DNA of 64,000 bases from Pseudomonas sp. MWU15-20650 (GTDB lineage: Bacteria > Pseudomonadota > Gammaproteobacteria > Pseudomonadales > Pseudomonadaceae): assembly GCF_023242475.1 (NCBI RefSeq), contig NZ_JALJFG010000002.1, positions 248,001 through 312,000 on the forward strand, in the 5' to 3' direction. The first letter of the stretch is position 1. The number at the start of each line of letters is the position of its first letter. Under the pieces are notes generated by a model. It was not told the origin of the DNA and ran no database searches. It saw only the letters and a program-made list of their open reading frames with translations. A program made the translations under genes and the position numbers. Below, one piece after another: positions 53,201 to 59,570 of the stretch.

Positions 53201-54748
53201 AGTGTGGTTAATAATCGCGGCAATCTGGGGGCGGTGCTCAAGGATGTAACTTCTTCGGATGCGATGAAGGGGTATGTGATTGCTGGTGCTACTGCCGGTC
53301 TGACCGCTGCCTACTTTGGTGATTGGACGGGGACTCAAACAAACACAATCACTGGGAAAGTCACGACGCCAGGTCTACTGAATACGTGGAGCGGTGTCGG
53401 TAAATTTGCCGCTAACCAGACGTTGCAAAGCGGTACATCCCTGCTGCTGAGCAAAGCGCTGGGGCAGAGTGGTAGCGCCAGTGATGCGCTGAAAAGTGCG
53501 CTGTTCAATACATTGGCGGCAGCCAGTTTCAACTTGGTGGGTAATTACACAGAAGGTGTAGTGGCCGAAGGCTCGGCACCCAAAGTTGCGATTCACGCGA
53601 TGGTGGGTGGTTTGCTGGCGGAAGCCACGGGCGGTGACTTCAAAACCGGTGCATTGGCTGCGGGGGCGAACGAGGCGCTGGTTACTCATCTGAATACGCT
53701 GGTCAAAGGTAACGAAGAGCTGCTGACGATGAGTTCGCAGATCGTAGGCGTACTGGCGGCGGCAGGGCAGAAGGATGCAGATGCGGCCTCGATGGAGAAG
53801 GCGGCTTGGGTTGCGAAGAATGCTACGCAGTACAACTACCTGGGCGAGCATCAAAAGGCTCAGAGAGAGAAAGAGCTGGCAGAAAGCGAAGACGCACTAG
53901 ATAGACTCAGGATCAATACGAAGTGGGAATTGATCGACGCCGGGCAGGACGCCAGCTTTGCGGGTGGGGCAGTGGTTGGCGTGCCGGAAGGGGTACTTGA
54001 TACGGTCAAGGGTATCTTGGAAGCTGCCGGCAGCCCGATACAGACGTTTCGGGCGTTGAGATCCGTGCTTGAAAGCGAGGATGTGCTGGGTCATGTCTCG
54101 GCCACCATGAAGCAGTCCTACATCGAACGAATTGACAATCTGCAATCGGAGTATGAACGAGCCGGGGCGAGTGGATCGTTTAACGCAGGGCGTGAAGCCG
54201 GGAAGCTGATAAGCGACGTGGTGGCGCTAGGGACGGGGGTTGGGGGAGCGCTCAAAAGCGGGGCCTTGCTCGTCGAAAAGGTCACTGCTAAGGTTGTTAA
54301 GGCTGAGTTGACGGTAGCAAAAGCGACGGGCGCAGGAAAGGCGCCATACACCTCGACTGCCTCGCCGGATGCTGAGGCTGGCATGCCGTATGCCCACCCG
54401 GTGAAGGAGGTTGGTGCAAAAGCGACTGATGCTGCAAAGGGTCAAGAAGCATCAGCAGCGCGTGATGCTTTAGCTGAATCACTTGCACCTTTGAAAGGCA
54501 AAGCCCCTGCAACTGTTACAGGTGGCTACAACGTAAAGACTGGTGAGGTTGCTGCAAGGCCCTGTGGCGGTGGAAAATGTGCGGAAGATCATGTGGTAGA
54601 TGCCTTAGGAGGTAACAAAGAGGACGTTCGCTTTACGGAGGCGATGCGTCCCAGGACTGGCGACCAAGTCCCTGTATGCCCTCGTTGCGAATCTACTTAT
54701 GGTCGTGAACCATTCCCTCCAGGGACTCGATTCAAATCTGATGAGTAA
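44219..54748 (+). CDS. cdiA: CdiA-type contact-dependent inhibition effector (filamentous haemagglutinin family)
   Basis: 3,509 residues. Long signal region (cleavage near LLAQA, 48); TPS secretion domain about 50-290 with NPYGVSCNGCG at 156-166; FHA-1 repeats about 400-1,950 built on 'LDNSxGG.ISS' units; a distinct non-repetitive region with a Cys pair (YCKGKGCELYF, about 2,030) as expected of a receptor-binding/YP segment; FHA-2 repeats about 2,470-2,850; hydrophobic Gly/Ala pre-toxin region about 2,950-3,100. WVAKNATQYNYL (about 3,196-3,207) stands where other CdiAs have VENN. The toxin starts at VGAKAT (about 3,398) and is about 111 residues long. It contains KCAED and, 30 residues on, PVCPRC, the spacing of a zinc deaminase ([HC]AE and CxxC). 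Toxin class is inference. Residues from about 2,291 are duplicated at 60,341. Confidence 0.95.
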   Translation: MDVRHFAFLARQPSAALKNRDAFLGLPKRGLALILANALFWQPLLAQAEGIVVSAPGTTVGQAGNGVPVVNIAAPNGSGLSHNQFKDYNVGANGVILNNATDRTQSTQLGGIILGNPNLQGRAANIILNEVNGGSPSQLRGYTEVAGQSAKVIVANPYGVSCNGCGFINTPNVTLTTGKPILDNGRLDRYQVDGGAVTIDGQGLNASNVDRFEIITRSAKINAQINARNLTVIAGRNDVNAQTLSATARADDGSAKPELAIDSTALGGMYAGAIRLVGTEAGVGVKLDGTLAASGGDIQLDANGRLSMVNAKASEAVVVKAGQLDATGAVYAGTRIDVQTTTGLSNQQSLAARDSITLTSSGQVINNGIIEAGVNGDESRNANGDVSLSAATLKNTKSVVASRNLTVTTAQTLDNQGGTLSGAKAVVNAGQIDNRGGRVLGTDSLKVSATGLDNRTNGLLHSDNNADVTVTAALDNQNGRVIGLKDLTLNAGQLTNDNGVVASQEQARVTAGRLSNRVGEISASQTTVTATTLDNRSGKLLGSNLNVTASGAIDNRLGIFSATSLLTVQAASLDNSDKGSVASQGNLTATIAGLLDNHNEGNLISQGAQQVSVGQLNNAQAGLVSSKTTLALHGDSLANQGGLVIADGALTLTGGSVDNSQKGVISSKADTRVELASLNNSNGGRLSSDGRLTLNANQLENGAGRISAKGDLQATVGVLNQQAGELVSEGALSLTGTSLDNRNGGFIAATNGVDLRSQTVLNQQGEISSQAKVLLVADQLNNNAGKVIGDSGLTLTVQRLLNQSKGLLAGRESLVLNGGRLDNSSGGRITSQKDLNINLTGDLLNQGQGTLLSEGVLTVKAGTLDNSQGGILSAANALSITTQGQLNNQAGKLLADGTATLVSAALNNSQGGVISAKQQVDVRSTGLDNSQRGRISSDAGITLNAGQLDNSQQGSIFAKSMLKATLTGLDQHDRGELVSNSQIDLDLNHGQLINRDHGLIATPGQLLLSNLGSVDNSQGGEISSTQSFLLAADGLNNRGGKVISGDSLQVRIAKALDNSVEGVLSAKNLLQVAADSLNNQAGGALASRGALDLNVTGMLDNRNQGLISAATALSTTSGSLNNSDRGRLSAGTLQTLTTGALDNHQGGQIVSDGSQTVTSANVDNRAGVIGSQQTLNLTTANLDNTAGLINSQAGLTLTGKKVVSNQGGEISAKGDLKLIVQQLIQRQGRLIGERAVNLDLQGGNLDNSAGLISAKGPLTFARLANLTNREQGEISSQTAFTIAAKRIDNGDRGVILSADQLRLEADAVVNANKGLISGWNGLTVVGDSLDNSTEGTLSSKSGTLHTRLTGGLDNHAAGALVSQGKQTLIVGSLNNDQGIISGQADVSLNVAGRLDNSNNGLISAAQRLDFNNAQSQILNRGGRINAGNISLIGESLDNSAGQLISQGTLDGTLSGALINANNARLASGAALLLNAASLDNRGGQLVSQDRLDLTLANGDLDNSAKGTLASQKDLVIKLLAGDIHNQQDGLIFSQKGKLDLAARTLTNYQGTLQSQTDNRLRLSGGLNNQGGRVDSLSGNLDLETASVANTAGGVLNSSKGWVKLVTGLFTNSGGITQAQSLNIEAKGGLLNQLGHLSALGGENRIVTTTFNNQGGGVYADTVLKVTAQSFDNQGTAAGNGGKVGARSIDFGLTGTLSNSYGLIESDDALRLAAQTISNVGGNLRAMGRTGTTDIEVSGLFDNRFGVLESANENLNLHAGGLDNNGGRIVHTGTGRFDLTSDQVTRAGGSFVTSGQLDIKAASWTNSSVIQAGRLNLEIGQFTQTASGQLLGAQSLTGTGDTWNNEGLLASDGTLNVTLTGGYSGNGRVSSLGGMTLAAANMDLGENARIAGGAVTQITTTNVLNNRGRLTSVGDLTVNAATLNNYGTLGGAEKVRLNATHLLNDKGLLFSGNDMTLRVNDFSNRYGDVYSLGALDIARDDAGARSSLIENVSGSLESSAGMRLLADTLSNRRDQFSTEKKLVSGNLNIYWNDYCKGKGCELYFTSVEKYEDVITGSSASSFINAGGDLTVGSQTFDNLYSSVSAAGNILINTDVLTNRGAAGGEERHFNSGLYTRDRGIYNTFIARQNQFNTYNNPSSGDYRPGQMTMEQVRAGVGNFYESSSYVVPTSGSVIAQAVIQAAGSVTVNATSKIDNSVIRPNATNIDIPAANRNTNSDVFASTVKPAITAQLPPDLAQRQVNPVTLPGFSLPTSQNGLFRLSGQAAKTDAAGKAATGNADFSANGRVITAADREKTLDYSAVQERGFSLDGQPVSGAVNGQGPLALDNRSPSITRVQGLPEIAPVDNSHKYLIETNPALTDLKQFMSSDYLLGKLGYNPDASWKRLGDGLYEQRLIREAVVARTGQRYINGIASDDKLFRYLMDNAISYKDSLNLQLGVSLSAAQVAALTHDIVWMEEAEVNGQKVLTPVLYLAQANNRLAPNGALIQGQDVSLITGGDLHNSGTLRATNNLSMVAGNIDNSGLMQAGNRLEMLATDSIRNSRGGIINGRDISATAVTGDIINERTVTTFKQEGEGYQLRNDVVSEASRFEATDTLKLNAGRDVLNLGSHLKAGGNASVSAGRDVVIASQTEQDDYAYQRRRVKGTEQTTLQHASGVDVGGNLAIDARRDIAVVASTVSAAKDLSVKAGNNLTLAAAANEEHEYSKGKKGDTKTTTQLDNVTQQSAELKAGGDLIAVAGTDLTLVASKISAGNEAYVHADNELQLLAAQDSHYSLYDMSKKGNWGSKKTQRDEVTDVKNVGSEIKTGGDLTLESGGDQKYQAAKLDSGGDIAIVSGGAVTFEAVKDLHQESHEKSNGDAFWTSSKGKGNTDETLRQTQMVAEGNIAIKAVEGLKIDVRQVNQQTVSQSIDAMVKADPQLAWIKDAEARGDVDWRQVKEIHDSFKYSNSGLGPASQIIIAIVMAAVVGPLAATAAGGGTVGAVAGAVASGASTNATVSVVNNRGNLGAVLKDVTSSDAMKGYVIAGATAGLTAAYFGDWTGTQTNTITGKVTTPGLLNTWSGVGKFAANQTLQSGTSLLLSKALGQSGSASDALKSALFNTLAAASFNLVGNYTEGVVAEGSAPKVAIHAMVGGLLAEATGGDFKTGALAAGANEALVTHLNTLVKGNEELLTMSSQIVGVLAAAGQKDADAASMEKAAWVAKNATQYNYLGEHQKAQREKELAESEDALDRLRINTKWELIDAGQDASFAGGAVVGVPEGVLDTVKGILEAAGSPIQTFRALRSVLESEDVLGHVSATMKQSYIERIDNLQSEYERAGASGSFNAGREAGKLISDVVALGTGVGGALKSGALLVEKVTAKVVKAELTVAKATGAGKAPYTSTASPDAEAGMPYAHPVKEVGAKATDAAKGQEASAARDALAESLAPLKGKAPATVTGGYNVKTGEVAARPCGGGKCAEDHVVDALGGNKEDVRFTEAMRPRTGDQVPVCPRCESTYGREPFPPGTRFKSDE
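51090..52756 (+). repeat. Long direct repeat, copy 1 (inside cdiA)
   Basis: 1,667 bases matching 60341-62007 at a constant offset of 9,251 with no indel noticed. In the stretches I compared line by line I saw no mismatch from about 51,112 to 51,960; scattered and then more frequent third-position changes follow. It covers the FHA-2 region. Confidence 0.93.
54413..54426 (+). repeat. Toxin junction sequence, active cdiA copy
   Basis: GGTGCAAAAGCGAC, encoding GAKAT, at the border between pre-toxin region and toxin. Identical to 63472-63485. Confidence 0.8.
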
Positions 54749-54754
54749 TCTAAT

Positions 54755-55213
54755 ATGAGTAGCGATGTATACCCCGATGGGCTGGATTGTGTTTGGCTTG
54801 CTACCGATCGCGAGCTAAACCTTGGAGTGTTTTTTACTGGAGGGAGTGGGCCAATTCCGGTTGGCATGCTGCATGACTGTTCATTTGCGATAGAGAATGT
54901 GGAGGAGGCTATCGAAAATCTTCCTATTGTTTCTGAAGCTCGTCTTCTTATTCAGGTAAATCGTCCTGACGATTTTTATGATATGGCAAAAAAAGGTTTT
55001 TTTGTGTATGACTGGCGAGATGTACATCGAACGATTCACGAGTGCTCAAATAAATATGAGCCTGTAGCGTCGCCGATAAGTCCAATTACCATTGATGATT
55101 TGCCTGAATCGCTTAAGCAGCTTGCGTTGCGAGCTAAACTTCTCACCTTCTCTTTTGCGAAAGGGCAAGATTTAGATATAGAAAGCGAGATAGAGTGCCA
55201 TAAGGCGGTTTAG
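54755..55213 (+). CDS. cdiI: Presumed CdiI immunity protein for the active CdiA toxin
   Basis: 152 residues, acidic, no membrane helix. It begins 6 bases after the cdiA stop, the fixed position of CDI immunity genes, and is visibly richer in A/T than cdiA. I do not recognise the family. Notable motifs are GVFFTGGSGPIPVGMLHDCS near 24-43 and SPISPITIDDLPESLKQLA near 107-125. Assigned by position only; it should neutralise the toxin in the producing cell and in siblings. Confidence 0.8.
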   Translation: MSSDVYPDGLDCVWLATDRELNLGVFFTGGSGPIPVGMLHDCSFAIENVEEAIENLPIVSEARLLIQVNRPDDFYDMAKKGFFVYDWRDVHRTIHECSNKYEPVASPISPITIDDLPESLKQLALRAKLLTFSFAKGQDLDIESEIECHKAV

Positions 55214-55275
55214 GCTGGTGTAACGAGATTTTTGTATCCTGTTAAAAGAGTAGATGGTGTTGGTCGTTTGCCTTT

Positions 55276-55289
55276 GGTGCAAAAGGGAC
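55276..55289 (+). repeat. Toxin junction sequence, cassette B
   Basis: GGTGCAAAAGGGAC, one mismatch to the copy in active cdiA. Confidence 0.75.
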
Positions 55290-55683
55290 ATCTACGGCAC
55301 CAGCTTGGGATAATGCTGTGTCCAAAGCCGATGGAGATTTTGGCTATCTGCCACCCCTCCGGCAAAATTACGTTCGAGAAGTTTACGATCTACAAACGTC
55401 CGTAGATAATTTGCGCGCTGGAGGCGCTAGCGCTGAAGACATAGCAAAATATGCATACAGTGCTAGGAATGATCTGAAGTTGAAATATAGAGAGTATACG
55501 CCGCCAGATATGCTAGAGACTATTGATGCGAGAAACATGGAGCGATACGGAAATAAGATCGGTCCTGCGTTTGACGATCTCGTTAAGAAAGGGAAAACTT
55601 TTGAGCAAATTATAGAAAGCTCTACGCGAGCTGGGGAACGGCTAAGGGCGCTGCACCAAAAGTGGCGGCAGCGGGAAAGGTAG
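55276..55683 (+). pseudogene. Orphan CdiA toxin fragment B (no start codon, immunity gene missing)
   Basis: The frame is open from 55246 and has no credible start or ribosome site. It enters the toxin part through GGTGCAAAAGGGAC (GAKGT) at 55276. The protein contains YREYTPPDMLETIDARNMER, then YGNKIGPAFDDL and GKTFEQIIESSTRAG, a pattern I know from the C-termini of Rhs/CDI polymorphic toxins (RNxxKYGxxxGPT...GKSWxxII). The usual short end after this motif is absent; the frame runs on to a stop at 55683 while the next toxin begins in another frame. No immunity gene follows. A silent, broken cassette. Confidence 0.7.
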
Positions 55684-56069
55684 GAGGTCAGACCTTCCAA
55701 GACGTCAATCAAACCGCTCGTCCACTCAACGAGGCGGACCCGAAAATACCTTCGTTGATCACGGATAGGATTGCAGATAAAGCCGCTACGAATCCTGGCA
55801 AACTTTATCCAAACGGAAATATGAAAGATGCCCACGCTGAAATCGGTGTGATCCAGCAAGCATATAGCTCTGGTAAAACTGCCGGAGCGGACATGTCTAT
55901 GACAGTCGCAGGGAAAGATGTATGCGGATTCTGCAAAAGTGACATAGCCGCTGCCGCAGAAAAGGCTGAGTTGAAATTTTTAACCGTAAGAGCTATAGAT
56001 GATAAAACAGGACTTCCGAAAAACTATTACTGGGAGTCAGGTATGAAGTCTATTAAGGAGAAAAAATAG
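55605..56069 (+). pseudogene. Orphan CdiA toxin C, deaminase-fold
   Basis: The frame is open from 55605 and overlaps cassette B in a different frame; a GTG at 55662 is the only start-like codon. The toxin core has HAE in DAHAEIGVIQQA and, 27 residues later, CGFC in DVCGFCKSDIAAAAEKAEL: the zinc ligands (His, two Cys) and catalytic Glu of the cytidine-deaminase fold found in many polymorphic toxins. Expected to act on nucleic acid bases in target cells if joined to a CdiA. Immunity gene follows immediately. As it stands there is no secretion region, so it is a silent cassette. Confidence 0.75.
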
Positions 56070-56471
56070 ATGATCATCGGAGGGTATACCCTTAGTCCTG
56101 AGCATGGCAGATCGCAAATCCCTCTCATTGATCAGCCGACCATGGAAGATGTAAGGTCCATTATATGTGAATATAGTAAAGTCGACGGCGTCGCTTCGTT
56201 GTCTATTTCCCCAGCACCTGAAGCCGGACCTTACGAAATCAATCTTTATGCTGATTCTGGAAATTATATTCTGATGCTGAACCAATACCTTGATGATGGT
56301 GAGCATGTTGTGCGTACTCTTAATAATACGTCGACTGGAGCAAAATTGGTTGATGTTCTGGGCGATTACTATCCGGCGAGTTTTGTCACAAGAAATATAG
56401 ATATCGTTATTTCTTGTTTTCAAGAATTTTTGAGGTCCGGTGATGTAAGCTTTACAGTGTTGAATGCTTAA
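56070..56471 (+). CDS. Imm1-like immunity protein for deaminase toxin C
   Basis: 133 residues. ATG directly after the toxin stop, with AAGGAG inside the toxin end. The segment YILMLNQYLDDGEHVVRTLNN and the C-terminal FQEFLRSGDVS fit the Imm1 family, which is known to accompany deaminase toxins. Being intact and with a good ribosome site, it may be expressed even though the toxin is silent, protecting against neighbours using the same toxin. Confidence 0.75.
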   Translation: MIIGGYTLSPEHGRSQIPLIDQPTMEDVRSIICEYSKVDGVASLSISPAPEAGPYEINLYADSGNYILMLNQYLDDGEHVVRTLNNTSTGAKLVDVLGDYYPASFVTRNIDIVISCFQEFLRSGDVSFTVLNA

Positions 56472-56488
56472 AGTAAAAAAGTATGTAG

Positions 56489-56502
56489 GGTGCAAAAGCA
56501 AC
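56489..56502 (+). repeat. Toxin junction sequence, cassette D
   Basis: GGTGCAAAAGCAAC, one mismatch to the active copy; the homology starts right after a stop codon. Confidence 0.75.
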
Positions 56503-56899
56503 AGCTACTCCACGCACTCCACTAGCTGGTCCTACTGAAAACTGGAAAACCTTTGTTAATGCTGAAAAACAGATTCAACTGGAAGCAGGTGCTGGGCAGC
56601 GTGTAGATCAAGTTATCAATGAAACTCTATCTGGTAAGAAAAATTTCACGAGCTCTATGACGCTCACAACCGATGAGGCTCTATCTGCAGGGCAAAAATA
56701 TCTCGGTCCCGAGTACAGGGAAATCGGTAAGCCCGGCTCTGGGGTGTTTCACAGCGCTGATGGCACCAAGGAGTTCCGTATCGACTCAGGATCTATATCA
56801 GGAGCACACGCTCCGGGAGTTCCGCATGTACCTTTCGGAGTTAAAGACCCTGTGACTGGAAAATATATTTCTAACAATCATGTTCTCTATGCGGACTAG
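56489..56899 (+). pseudogene. Orphan CdiA toxin D, class not recognised
   Basis: The frame opens exactly after a TAG with GGTGCAAAAGCAAC (GAKAT) and encodes 136 residues; an internal ATG at 56657 is not preceded by a ribosome site. The C-terminal half has a compact pattern: QKYLGPEYREIGKPGSGVF, then FRIDSGSISGAHAPGVPHVPF and GKYISNNHVL. The paired His residues in GAHxPGxPHVxF look like a catalytic or metal site. I remember similar C-termini in other polymorphic toxins but cannot name a family. Probably silent. Confidence 0.65.
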
Positions 56900-56902
56900 G
56901 AT

Positions 56903-57112
56903 ATGGATATGTCTATCGTACGGAGGGGTATTGTTGTCACTGGCGAATATTCTGGCTGGGAAATTGTTGTTGCGGACGACCGTGATGGAGACACTGGCGG
57001 GTATTATCTTTACTTGAAGAAAAGTGATGTTGAAGGGTTTGACTACTGGTTCGAGCATGAGGCAGGGCTTCAGGCTCAGCTAGCTGATTTTGAGGTGGAG
57101 TGGATAGTTTAA
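56903..57112 (+). CDS. Presumed immunity protein for toxin D
   Basis: 69 residues, acidic, with a C-terminal EAGLQAQLADFEVEWIV. It starts 3 bases after the toxin D stop with AGGA just upstream. No family recognised; assigned by position. Confidence 0.65.
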   Translation: MDMSIVRRGIVVTGEYSGWEIVVADDRDGDTGGYYLYLKKSDVEGFDYWFEHEAGLQAQLADFEVEWIV

Positions 57113-57145
57113 TAAGTTAATTAGTAAGGCTGTTATTTTGCCGTC

Positions 57146-57159
57146 GGTGCTAAAGCAAC
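57146..57159 (+). repeat. Toxin junction sequence, cassette E
   Basis: GGTGCTAAAGCAAC, two mismatches to the active copy. Confidence 0.7.
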
Positions 57160-57424
57160 ATCGATTGAGTTTTTGCCGAAAGTTACGCGCAATAGTGCAG
57201 GGCAGATAGAGGCCAACATTACTCAGGGCAGCGCCATAAAGATACTTGAGTCTAATGGTTATAAAAAGACAATTTCTCAGGATGGCTCAGTTACTGTGTT
57301 AACTAATGGACAGAAGACCTATCGATTCTATCCATCTTCAACGTCCACGGGGCAACCTTCCGCGTCGTTGACTATAGAAGGGGTGAAAAAACCAACTGCG
57401 AAAATCAGGTTTTCAGGAGAGTAG
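57146..57424 (+). pseudogene. Orphan CdiA toxin E, class not recognised
   Basis: Open from 57128; the toxin begins at GGTGCTAAAGCAAC (GAKAT) at 57146. The 92-residue product has ITQGSAIKILESNGYKKT and then VTVLTNGQKTYRFYPSSTST, ending KIRFSGE. The NGY...VTVL.NG.KTYRFYP arrangement recurs, from memory, in CdiA C-termini of pseudomonads, but I know of no assigned activity. It is one of the shortest toxins here. No start codon with ribosome site. Confidence 0.6.
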
Positions 57425-57426
57425 TC

Positions 57427-57981
57427 ATGGCTGTTTTGAAAGTTGAAGATAAAGAATTGAATTCTTTTCTTGATAGGCTGTCAGGTGTCATAAATTTTAA
57501 TAAAGACTTGCCGATGAATGTTTTTGTTGGTGGCGGATTTCTGTTTTGGTTTTTTGAGAGACCATTGCTCTGCTTTTTTGAAGTTTTTTCGGGGCTGGTA
57601 TCGAATAGCGTTTCCAACTTTAAGTCAGATGTATTTATAAAGTTTTCAGGAAGCGAGCGATTAGGGAGCTCTTGTTTTTCCTTCGATGGAAGCGATTTAG
57701 AGAGCGATGTTCGTTGGCTGAGTAAAAAGTTTGGAAATTTTTTTGATGGAAAGGTTGGTTATCCAATAGTTCTATGCGATAGCGCGTGCAAATGGGTTGC
57801 CTTTGAAAGCGCATATGAGGAATTTGGCGTTGTTGCTGTGAAAAAATCAGAGCTTCAAGAGGGTTTTTACGAGTATTTAAACTCTAATTTAATCTCGATG
57901 GATGAGTTGGCTAAGCTGGCATCCGCTCGCACCGCGGAAGGTATTATCGCAAAGGCTCTGATATCTTCCTATTCTAGCTAG
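57427..57981 (+). CDS. Presumed immunity protein for toxin E
   Basis: 184 residues with many Phe and Ser, and the most AT-rich coding stretch of the window. ATG 57427 follows the toxin stop by 2 bases, with AGGAGAG upstream. A hydrophobic aromatic segment (FVGGGFLFWFFERPLLCFFEVF, about 33-54) is present but charged residues interrupt it, so it is probably not membrane-spanning. Family not recognised. Confidence 0.68.
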   Translation: MAVLKVEDKELNSFLDRLSGVINFNKDLPMNVFVGGGFLFWFFERPLLCFFEVFSGLVSNSVSNFKSDVFIKFSGSERLGSSCFSFDGSDLESDVRWLSKKFGNFFDGKVGYPIVLCDSACKWVAFESAYEEFGVVAVKKSELQEGFYEYLNSNLISMDELAKLASARTAEGIIAKALISSYSS

Positions 57982-58943
57982 TCGGTGCACAAGGCGCAGG
58001 TACCCTTGCTAACGACAAGCAGGTGGGCGATTTGGCTGATTACCTGAAAATAGCCCCAGGGTCGGCACAAAAAGTCTTGATGCACGCCGTATTGGGAGGA
58101 GCGTTATCAAGTGCTAAAGGCGGAGACTTCAAGACCGGGGCTTTAGCCGGCGCTGCTTCAGAGGGATTGACGGCCTTGGCTACGGAGAAGCTGGATAAGT
58201 ACCTGGACTCCCGGTTTACCACGGATACCCAGTTCCGGGTAGGCACCGCTCAACTCGTCGGCGTTTTGGCGGGTGCTCTAGTCAACGGTGATCCTGCAAC
58301 CGCTAGCTGGGTAGCCGGAAACGCAAAAAAATATAATGATGAGTTTCATATTGGTGGGCCCGCCATTGCGGGGGCTGTGAGTGCAGGTGAAAAAGTGCTT
58401 AAAGAGGGTGGAACGCCAGACCAGGCTACCGCTGCAATGAGTTCGCACCTGAGGGGCGATGGTTTTGATGGGCCAATGCCTGCCAATGGACTTGTACAAG
58501 CATGGTCAATCGGCGTTGGTCTGCCCCTGGCGGCAGTTGAAGCACCTGCTGTAGGGATAGGAGGGCTGGTAGCGGGTGCCTTGATTTCTGGAGGTGCTAA
58601 CTTCACGTATCAATTATCCACAGGTAAACCTGTTGCTTATACCGACGTTTCACTTGCCGCCGGTGTGGGTGCACTGACTCAAGGAAAAGGTTTTTGGCTT
58701 ACACAAGGTTATGGGCTAAGTGGCGCATACCTAGGGAGCGTGATCAAGGGGGAAGATTCAAAATTTTCATTGCTGGGGACAGCGATAGGTACTGCCATAG
58801 GATATAAGACGGGTAATGTTGTATCTGGGCAGTTGAAGCCCTTAGTGGGGGGCGCAGCGAGCGAAGGAGTAGGTGCTACGATGGGTTCTGCAATGTCAGA
58901 AGTCATAGGTGGGGGGGTAACTAATTTAGGTGGTGGAAAATGA
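57981..58943 (+). pseudogene. Orphan CdiA fragment F with membrane-type toxin
   Basis: The frame is open from 57978 and starts with VGAQGAGT, a degenerate junction (GGTGCACAAGGCGC at 57984). Residues about 15-105 repeat the CdiA pre-toxin region (VLMHAVLGGAL..GGDFKTGALAGAASEGL, compare VAIHAMVGGLL..GGDFKTGALAAGANEAL in cdiA), including WVAGNAKKYN. After that the sequence differs from cdiA: about 190 residues rich in Gly, Ala and Val with several hydrophobic stretches (IGVGLPLAAVEAPAVGIGG, LLGTAIGTAIGYKTG). This suggests a membrane-inserting, pore-type toxin. GTG 58023 is the only start-like codon. Silent cassette with its own immunity gene. Confidence 0.7.
57984..57997 (+). repeat. Degenerate toxin junction sequence, cassette F
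   Basis: GGTGCACAAGGCGC, encoding GAQGA; keeps GGTGC and AAGGC-type core only. Confidence 0.5.
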
Positions 58944-59200
58944 AACCGAAAAGTGTGGGTGTTTACCTGTTGGTGGTCCTTCTTGTGTATTTTGTAGTGG
59001 CCTTTTTTGTGCTGGGACTAATTGGGAATTTGATTGTGTCGATAATTGGGTTTTTTAAGTTTGAGGTTTGGAGATTTGATGGGGCTAATATTAAGGGAGC
59101 CCTGTGGGTTGGCTTAACTTATGGAGTTCCAGTGGGTGTAGGGATTTGGGTGCTTTCAAAAATTAAAGAAGTTAAGAGTAGAAAGCATAAAGGCGGTTAA
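58940..59200 (+). CDS. Two-helix membrane immunity protein for toxin F
   Basis: 86 residues with two clear membrane helices (about 6-40 and 58-74) and a basic C-terminus. The ATG overlaps the toxin stop (ATGA). A membrane immunity protein fits a membrane-acting toxin, as known for pore-forming CDI toxins. Confidence 0.72.
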   Translation: MKPKSVGVYLLVVLLVYFVVAFFVLGLIGNLIVSIIGFFKFEVWRFDGANIKGALWVGLTYGVPVGVGIWVLSKIKEVKSRKHKGG

Positions 59201-59216
59201 AAAAGGGCAGATTTAT

Positions 59217-59570
59217 GTGCGCCAGGCAAAGCTTGGTCGCCTGGAATTGACGGCGCAATCCGTCATGAAATGGCGTAAGAAACCGAGCGGGTACTAACCC
59301 CGTCCGGCAAGGACCAGCCATCCACCGGAAGCGAGTCTTGTGTGGTGCTCGGGTAACCGGCACTGCGAAGCTTAGACAGCGAGTGTATAGGCCGTGTAAT
59401 ACAACCTCGAAATGTCCGCAGCGTGGAAGCCGACGCCTTATAAATAGTGGAAGGCAACATTGAAATACCGCAATGGCTTGGTATTGAAATCCCACCGGGT
59501 CAGAGAGCAGGGCATGTACGCATGAGGGTTTTTCAGGAGCCTAGCCCGTTGTTTTCCTCCATGAGATGAC
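59217..59570 (+). mobile_element. 5' remnant of a group II intron
   Basis: Begins GTGCGCC, matching the group II 5' consensus GTGYG. It continues with segments typical of bacterial intron domain I: CCGGCAAGGACCAGCCATC, then GGAAGCGAGTCTTG, GGTAACC, GCGAAGCTTAGACAGCGAG and GTGTATAGGCC. No intron-encoded reverse transcriptase and no domain V hairpin follow, so only the 5' part survives; the 3' limit is uncertain. It starts 16 bases after the immunity F gene. Confidence 0.7.
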
